Notes under the pieces: generated by a model
The model's input: only the letters and a program-made list of their open reading frames with translations
Database searches by the model: none
What the model was told of the DNA's origin: nothing
Program-made: the position numbers and the translations under genes
Shown here: positions 57,758 to 64,000 of the stretch, piece by piece
Layout of the letters: the number at the start of each line of letters is the position of its first letter
Position numbering within the stretch: position 1 is the first letter of the stretch
From: Notolepis coatsorum
Taxonomy: Eukaryota; Chordata; Actinopteri; Aulopiformes; Paralepididae
DNA length: 64,000 nucleotides
Direction of reading: 5' to 3'
Assembly: GCA_963971535.1 (NCBI GenBank)
Contig: OZ020587.1
Coordinates: 160,807,584-160,871,583, forward strand

Positions 57758-58226
57758 TTTTTTTTTATCTATTTTTTGTCCTCACTTTTTTCCCGTATTT
57801 TTCTCCCATCCCAATTTAGTCGTTATGCCAATTCCCTTCCTGGTCGTTCCACGCATTTCCCCCCCACTGTCGGCCTAGGGAGGGTGAAGACTATCACATG
57901 TCTCCTCCAATACATGTGGAGTCAGCCAGCCGCTTTTCACCTGACAGCGAGGACTCTCACTGGCGGGGTCTCACGCTTGGGAGGATCACACTACCTCCCC
58001 CAGATGCCTTCCCTGCTGAACAGGCGCCCCGACCGACCAGTAGGAGTCGCTGTTTACAACGACCAGCACACATACCCCACCGGCTTCCCACTCGCTAAAC
58101 ACTGCCAATTGTGTTAGTAGGGACGACTGACCAAGCCGGAGGTACCGCTGACAGCTGGATTCGATCCCAGAGTCTCTGCGGTGGTAGGCAAGTGCTTAGT
58201 CCACTGCGCTACCCAGCCGCACCATA
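57758..58226 (-). mobile_element. tRNA-derived SINE (family S1), copy 3
   Basis: Minus-strand head gcggctgggtagcgcagtgg with B box GGATTCGATCC... spaced as expected, S1 body, and an A-rich (T-rich on plus) end at the left. Flanked by taaccctacctttct (57743-57757) and taaccctccctttct (58227-58241), a 15-bp target duplication with one difference. Confidence 0.92.
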
Positions 58227-58292
58227 TAACCCTCCCTTTCTATCTTAACCATAACCATTAAACGTTAAAACAAACCATCATCATAGTATTGC

Positions 58293-59117
58293 TGTGTTTG
58301 TATCAGGGTGGGTGTCTTGGTAGTGGTGAGAGCTGTGTTTGTATCAGGGTGGGTGTCTTGGTCTAGTGGTGAGAGCTGTGTTTGTATCAGGGTGGGTGTC
58401 TTAGTCTAGGGGTGAGAGCTGTGTTTGTATCAGGGTGGGTGTCTTAGTCTAGTGGTGAGAGCTCTGTTTGTATCAGGGTGGGTGGGTGTCTTGGTCTAGT
58501 GGTGAGAGCTGTGTTTGTATCAGGGTGGGTGTCTTAGTCTAGTAGTGAGAGCTGTGTTTGTATCAGGGTGGGTGGGTGTCTTGGTCTAGTGGTGAGAGCT
58601 GTGTTTGTATCAGGGTGGGTGTCTAGTCTAGTGGTGAGAGCTGTGTTTGTATCAGGGTGGGTGTCTTAGTCTAGTGGTGAGAGCTGTGTTTGTATCAGGG
58701 TGGGTGTCTTGGTCTAGTGGTGAGAGCTATGTTTGTATCAGGGTGGGTGTCTTAGTCTAGTGGTGAGAGCTGTGTTTGTATCGGGTGGGTGTCTTGGTCT
58801 AGTGGTGAGAGCTGTGTTTGTATCAGGGTGGGTGTTTTTGTCTAGTAGTGAGAGCTGTGTTTGTATCAGGGTGGGTGGGTGTCTTAGTCTAGTGGTGAGA
58901 GCTGTGTTTGTATCAGGGTGGGTGTCTTAGTCTAATGGTGAGAGCTGTGTTTGTATCAGGGTGGGTGGGTGTCTTGGTCTAGTGGTGAGAGCTGTGTTTG
59001 TATCAGGGTGGGTGTCAGTCTAGTGGTGAGAGCTGTGTTTGTATCAGGGTGGGTGTCTTGGTCTAGTGGTGAGAGCTGTGTTTTTACCAGGGTGGGTGTC
59101 AGTCTAGTGGTGAGAGC
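58293..59117. repeat. 43-bp minisatellite built on a tRNA A-box-like unit, 19 units
   Basis: Unit gtgtttgtatcagggtgggt gtcttagtctagtggtgaga gct, with 47-bp variants having an extra ggtg. Most units contain TGGTCTAGTGG, a good match to the polymerase III A box. After the last unit the sequence runs actcgaccacaataactgtt aggttaattccc, a B-box-like element at normal tRNA spacing. Confidence 0.93.
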
Positions 59118-59376
59118 ACTCGACCACAATAACTGTTAGGTTAATTCCCAATCAGGCTGTTTGTTTTGGACATGCGCAGATACAAAATGTTAAATATATT
59201 ACTTATGGCTATAACATAAGTAACGTACCTTTTTTTCTGTGGTCGATTAGTACATTATTTACGTGTTCTGTTGAGACCGTCTCTCGTACCAAAGCAGGTA
59301 TGGATGGATCAGTGTGTTTTCAGCAGAAACCTGTACATACATAACAGCAGCTGAATTATGACAGCACTTGAGTGAG

Positions 59377-59850
59377 GGCGGCCGGGTAGCACAGCGGACT
59401 AAGCGTCCGTCTACCGCCACAGAGACACTGGTATCGAATCCGGCTGTCAGCAGTGCCTCCGGCTTGGCCGGTCGTCATACTGGCACAATTGGCAGTGTTA
59501 GCGGGAGGGAAGCCGGTGGGTGGTAATCTGGACGTTGTAAACAGTGACTCCTACAGGTCGGTCAGGGCGCCTGCACAGCGAGGGAGGGAAATGGTGAAGG
59601 TAGTGTGACCTCCCATGCGTTACACTTCACTAATGAGAGTCCTCGCTGTCAGGTGAAAAGAGGCTGCTGGCTGTCTCCTATGTATCGGAGGAAGCATCTG
59701 ATAGACTTCAGGGCTCCCTAGACCGACCAGTGGGGGGCACATGCACGCAATGACCAGGAAGGCGAGGGGGGAATTGGCATAGCGACTAAATTGGGATGGG
59801 AGGAAAATACAGAAAAACAGGAGGAGAAAAATTGGATCCAAAAAAATAAA
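59377..59850 (+). mobile_element. tRNA-derived SINE (family S1), copy 4
   Basis: Head ggcggccgggtagcacagcg (A box TAGCACAGCGG) and B box GGTATCGAATCC, body as in copy 2, A-rich end. Perfect 14-bp target duplication agcacttgagtgag at 59363-59376 and 59851-59864. Best-preserved insertion of the family here. Confidence 0.96.
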
Positions 59851-59864
59851 AGCACTTGAGTGAG

Positions 59865-60340
59865 CTGCTGGTCTCCCAAGCTGACGTGAATAAACCCCAC
59901 ACTGAAGCACTTGAAGGATGAACGCTCCTGAATGTTCGCCTCCTCACCAGCAAGTGTAGACGACACGCATGACATCTATACAAATGACATAATTGATCAG
60001 GTCACGCTTACAAATAAATATAATCACCCATGAACATCCTTTACCTTTCATCTGCCGTCAGCAGTAGTAACTCCTGGGGAGAATATTATTATGTTGAGTC
60101 TTTGAAGCCAAATTCATTGTTCATCCAGCCACTGTGGCAACTTTACAACAGGGGGCGCTCTTGAGAGGGAAACTGACAGCTGAAGACTTTGACAGAAAGC
60201 AGCAGCAGCCCTGTTTGATGTTCCTGCAGCTTTCCCTGAATGATACAACATTGTCTAATAACTTGCAATAAGCGATCGCTGTACGTTTTTTGGCACATTT
60301 TCTCAGAATTCCATAACTCCATAACTTCCAATGGAGTCCG
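59865..60340. other. no gene recognised
   Basis: Apparently single-copy; no supported ORF or repeat end. Confidence 0.4.
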
Positions 60341-60344
60341 CCAT

Positions 60345-60460
60345 TAGATTAGATTAGATTAGATTAGATTCAAATGTATTGTCATCATACAGCACAAGTA
60401 CAGTCGAACGAAGAGAAGTTTGTCATCCAACCAGAGTGCGAATGTAACATCCTTGGAGTG
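60345..60460 (-). mobile_element. LINE 3' tail (family T1), left part
   Basis: (ATTAG)n, then attcaaatgtattgtcatca tacagcacaagtacag ... ccaaccagagtgcgaatgta ac. Continues at 61271 after a nested LINE. Confidence 0.88.
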
Positions 60461-61270
60461 ATGCTGGATTGCACTCTGTCTTGGTCTCAGCATATTAATT
60501 ATATTGTTTTAAAAATGGGAAGAGCAATTGGTATTTCCAGGAAATGTGCTTCTTTTGTTGCCTGTCCCCTTTTATGTCAGATAGTGCAAAGTTTAGTTTT
60601 ATGTCATCTTGACTATTGCTCTGCGATGTGGTCATCTGCTGCCAGTGGTGACCTCAGGAAGCTCCAGGTGGTCCAGAACAGGGCAGCACGGTTGGTACTG
60701 GGCTGCTCACTAAGGTCTAATGTGAGCCGTATGCATGCCCGCCTCTCTTGGCTTAACGTTGAAAATAGATTGTCTTTTAATACTTGTACTGTTCAAGTTG
60801 GTCATGAGCAGTAAAACTCCTGTTTTTATACATAATCAGATTGTTTTTAGTAATACTGTGCACGAGCATTACACTAGAGGTTCCAGTAGTGGGCACTGGG
60901 CAGCTTGAATTGCCAGGTCCTAGAACCAGCGCTTTTGGGAGATCTTTTATTTTTAGAGCATTAACTCTGTGGAATGGCCTGCCTCTGAACCTCTGCTGCA
61001 TTTACAGTAGATTCACTTTTAAAAAGAATCTTAAATTGTTTTTAAATTGTTTTTAACACTGTAAAGTAATTCTTTGTTTTTGTTTTACACTAATGTAATT
61101 TTAGCTATATTAATTGTTACAGTAGGTTCATTATGCATTGTGTGTACTGACTTTTAATAATTTTGTTTTTTGCAATAGTGATTGTTTTGTGTGTTTTTTT
61201 GTGTGTGGACCCCAGGAAGACTAGCTATCGCACCAGCTAATGGGGATCCCTAATAAAATAAAATCAAAAT
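60450..61270 (+). mobile_element. 5'-truncated LINE nested in a T1 tail
   Basis: A C-terminal reverse-transcriptase-side frame (ILGVMLDCTLSWSQHINYIV ... LVLCHLDYCSAMWSSAASGD LRKLQVVQNRAARLVLGCSL) of a jockey/CR1/L2-group LINE is followed by a 3' UTR ending gaccccaggaagactagcta and ctaatggggatccctaataa aataaaatc. It interrupts the T1 sequence aatgtaac|agtaaagtg. Confidence 0.88.
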
Positions 61271-61660
61271 CAGTAAAGTGTAATAGTAATATACAATGTA
61301 CAGGTGATTAAACTTGAAATCAAATATATGAATTAGTACTACTGAGTAATAGTGCTATCTGATGTGTGTACATAGTTGTAGTATTAATATGTACAGTGAT
61401 ACAGGTATAAAGACACTATGGTAGTAAGTTGTACTGGCCAGCAGTGTAACTAGAGTAGGTAAGGGGTATGTACAGATATAGATATAGTATCTACAGGTAT
61501 GTAAGAAGGATTATATGCAGGTATCGTTACATCATCACAAAATTCACATCTGAAAAGGTGTTTTTGATGCTCGACAGAGAGTTGCCCTGAAACACTCATC
61601 ACTCTCTTTAAGAGGGTGGGAACAGTCTGAGGAAAGAATCGTGCTCGCGCCCTGAAGGTC
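61271..61660 (-). mobile_element. LINE 3' tail (family T1), right part
   Basis: agtaaagtgtaatagtaata ... gatacaggtataaagacact atggtagtaagttgtactgg, then gtgtttttgatgctcgacag, deeper LINE 3' sequence. Same family as 12625-13320. Confidence 0.8.
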
Positions 61661-61764
61661 GCCCCTGCCTAGCACTGATCTGGCTAGGCCCCCCTCCCCT
61701 CACCTAACAACAAACACCAACCGTGCCGTTGAGCAAGGCACCTAACTCTTGATCTGCTCCAGGT

Positions 61765-61973
61765 GAAGAAGATAAGATATTGCTTTATTGATCCCCTTGG
61801 GGGAAATCGGGCATCGTAGCAGCATGGGGGAGGGGGGAGGGGAGGTACAGGTATGGGCAGGGTGATAGTAGAAAGACATAAATATAGGAAATAGAATTGT
61901 ATCTGAATATAAAAATATGATAAAAAAATAAACAGTGTCAAAAATATAATTAACTCTGAATATATAAATATGA
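61765..61973 (-). mobile_element. LINE 3' tail (family T3)
   Basis: agataagatattgctttatt gatccccttgggggaaatcg ggc, then the G-rich stretch and aggtacaggtatgggcaggg, as in 36120-36200 (reverse of 30130-30232). It leads directly into the palindrome. Confidence 0.85.
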
Positions 61974-62524
61974 GACAAATAAACAGTGTAAACAGGTGCA
62001 GATGAGGGTCTGTACGCCCTATCGGTTATATTATACGTTACAATAAATGAGAGGCAATAAAGAATTTGGATCTGAATATATACTATGAGTAAAAGTAAAC
62101 AGTATACACAAGGTGCAGTATACACAAGGTACCCTAACTGGCATGCTATACGTCATACGTTGTACAGGTTTTGGTGGTTGAGAGTCAGACACACCTAGTG
62201 GTCAAACATTCCTAATAGAATAGATTAGAATAGAATAGAAGTACTTTATTGATCCCGAGGGAAATTCAGCAGCACTACAAATCGCTCACAATAAACATTT
62301 AGGTATAGTGAAAAATCACAAATCACAAATATTCTTTGACTACCTAAATGTGTATTGTGAGTGATCTGTAGTGCTGAATTTCCCTTGGGATCAATAAAGT
62401 ACTTATATTATATTCTATTCTATTAGGAATGTCTTTTAGGAATGTCTGATCACTAAGTGTGTCTGTGACTCTTAACCAGCAAAAACCTGCACGGACTACA
62501 ACGTATGACGTATTTCATGCCAGT

Positions 62525-62680
62525 TCGGGCACCTTGTGTATACTGCACCTTGTGTATACTGCACCTTGTGTATACTGCACCTTGTGTATACTGCACCTTG
62601 TGTGTACTGCACCTTGTGTATACTGCACCTTGTGTATACTGCACCTTGTGTATACTGCACCTTGTGTATACTGTTTACTC
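62525..62680. repeat. 16-bp minisatellite, about 10 units, in the palindrome's right arm
   Basis: Unit accttgtgtatactgc as at 7169-8207. The left arm has only about two units (62101-62135, inverted). Confidence 0.93.
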
Positions 62681-62717
62681 TTACTGATAGTATGTATTCA
62701 GATTCAAATGTTTTATT

Positions 62718-62970
62718 TAGGGATGTCCAATATTATCGGCCGATATTGGCATTAAAATGTGATATCGGAAAATATCGGTATCGGTTTTCATTTTTTTTTG
62801 TTTTTTTTACATTTCTATAGAAATGATGTCCGATATTATCGGCCTACCGATATTATCGGCCGATATCGGCATTAAAATGTGATATCGGTTGATATCGGTA
62901 TCGGAAATTAAGAGTTAGACAATATCGGTATATCGGTATCGGTAAAAAAAGCCAATATCGAGCATCCCTA
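62718..62970. mobile_element. hAT MITE (TAGGGATG ends), complete
   Basis: Ends TAGGGATGTCCAATATTATC and GAGCATCCCTA; perfect 8-bp duplication gttttatt at 62710-62717 and 62971-62978. The interior is ATATCGG/CCGATA-rich with a duplicated ccgatattatcggcc segment. 253 bp, noncoding. Reference copy for the fragments at 3013 and 4897-7014. Confidence 0.95.
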
Positions 62971-63063
62971 GTTTTATTGCCTCTCATCTATTATAGCGTA
63001 TAATATAACCGATAGGGCACACAGACCCTCATCTGCATCTTTGTTTACACCATTTATTTGTCT

Positions 63064-64000
63064 AATTCTGGAGTTCTGCAGCCGTTAGTTCTCCAGAACT
63101 GCCCACTGACCAACAGTAAAAGACAAACAGGAGGGAAGATGTGAATTTGTGTGAATATTTATAAAAACCCTCCCTCACAACTACTCCTCCTCCCAACCCA
63201 TCATCGCTGTGAATAAGGACGACGTGCTCTTCCAGAACTTTCCCGGGTAAATAAACCGGTTGAAATGTTCGGTGCCATCGCCGATGTCAAAGTCAAACAG
63301 GATGTAAGTAATCAGGCAGGATTTATGCAACATCCTCTCCAACCATATTATTTGATCTAACGGGAATCCAGTGATATCCCAGATGAAAGGGAGTGTGTTT
63401 TTATGTTGATAAAAAAAGATAAAAAAAAATAGGTTACCTCTATTTGAGCAAACTGTAAATATTATAAACAGAATTATTCAGCTCGCTCCTCTCTCCCTTC
63501 TGTCGATTCAACGGTTCGCTGGTAAACACCCGTGCAGAATAAAAAAAATGACATGTATATGAAACGAAAACCCTTTCCGACAACTTTATCTGCAATATCG
63601 AGAAAATGCCCTTGCGTTCTTGTCTTTGTTGAAGGTCTTATTTGTGGAGAGCAGCAAGTGCTTGCTCCCGAATACAAAAGTAATGTGCTATAAAACTTTT
63701 GAGGTATTATATGAAACGTAATACTTTTGAGGTATTATATGAAACATAATACTTTTGAGGTATTATATGAAATATAATACTACATGATAATGCAATGGAA
63801 TGATGCCTCTCATACTGTGAGAACGAATGAGTAATGTCTGGTATTTCTGTGAGTCTGATATACAGTATGTTTAATGCGTCTGAGCATTTGCCAACATTCT
63901 TGAGGAAAGCATTCAATTATTATAAAGATATTCACGCTCAATCATAACACACAGTATAACTGTCTGGGTAATAATCAGCAGCACACATAATTACCACTAT
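63064..64000. other. apparently single-copy; possible first coding exon at 63265-63303
   Basis: At 63265 ATG (context gaaATGt) opens 13 codons (MFGAIADVKVKQD) ending at a strong donor, GAT|gtaagt. No family recognised and no further exon seen. The remaining sequence is AT-rich, with a 25-bp unit (gaggtattatatgaaacata) repeated three times at 63700-63780. Confidence 0.25.

Larger units (their letters stand above)
61974..63063. repeat. large palindrome (foldback) of LINE 3' sequence
   Basis: The left arm from gacaaataaacagtgtaaac through gtctgtacgccctatcggtt, two 16-bp units, ctggcatgctatacgtcata and a central tactttattgatcccgaggg is mirrored by the right arm through gggatcaataaagtacttat, acaacgtatgacgtatttca, about ten 16-bp units and taaccgatagggcacacaga. 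Centre near 62330. The right arm is longer because of repeat expansion and a 253-bp hAT. Confidence 0.88.

Overview
This is vertebrate nuclear DNA, almost certainly from a ray-finned (teleost) fish. There are no bacterial-style operons. The only host gene I can name is split into exons with canonical splice sites, and nearly all remaining sequence is transposable elements and tandem repeats of kinds typical of teleosts: hAT elements with 8-bp target duplications, jockey-group LINEs with short-repeat tails, tRNA-headed SINEs, an endogenous retrovirus of the gamma/epsilon-like fish type, solo LTRs, and long microsatellites. A 200-N assembly gap lies at 9940-10139.

Host gene: three consecutive exons of a GAD67-type glutamate decarboxylase (gad1), which makes GABA from glutamate, lie on the minus strand at 9671-9826, 4632-4874 and 95-185. 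Their splice phases fit each other exactly (phase 1, phase 1, then phase 2 out of the window). The amino-terminal exons were not found; the gap sits just upstream. The two introns (about 4.8 and 4.4 kb) are almost wholly repeats: a 39-bp minisatellite split by a hAT, two TIR elements (a hAT MITE and a TA-flanked MITE), a hAT that itself contains a 1.78-kb solo LTR and ends only 22 bases from a splice acceptor, and a 16-bp minisatellite of about 65 units.

Region 10.1-15 kb is gad1-upstream sequence with G-rich, (CA)n and (GA)n tracts, LINE tails and a long hairpin. Region 15.1-29.8 kb is a LINE that received a broken retroviral element on the minus strand, bounded by two direct repeats of 1.4 kb (left) and 2.5 kb (right, enlarged by a nested insert). 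The internal order is unusual: an env-like tail and a candidate LTR/leader lie on the gag side. A TTAA-flanked DNA transposon sits within the integrase region. Region 29.5-36.6 kb holds duplicated LINE tails, a 1.7-kb (TGTATC)n array, a truncated LINE and a SINE. Region 37.4-38.9 kb is a hAT containing another hAT-like element and a SINE. Region 39.0-43.1 kb carries a full-length-looking LINE with an uninterrupted 1024-residue endonuclease-reverse transcriptase ORF, itself inserted in an older LINE tail. Region 45.5-52.7 kb has a 23-bp minisatellite and a 5.5-kb hAT filled with nested material. Region 53-64 kb has tRNA-like repeats, a second 1.77-kb solo LTR, telomere-like repeats, a 43-bp array of polymerase-III A-box-like units, nested LINEs and a roughly 1.1-kb palindrome with a hAT in one arm.

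No defence system, CRISPR array, operon, rRNA or intact tRNA gene was recognised. The most informative aspects are the nested insertion history with readable target duplications, several tandem arrays that appear to have grown out of LINE or SINE sequence, and the scrambled retroviral locus. All comparisons were made by eye.
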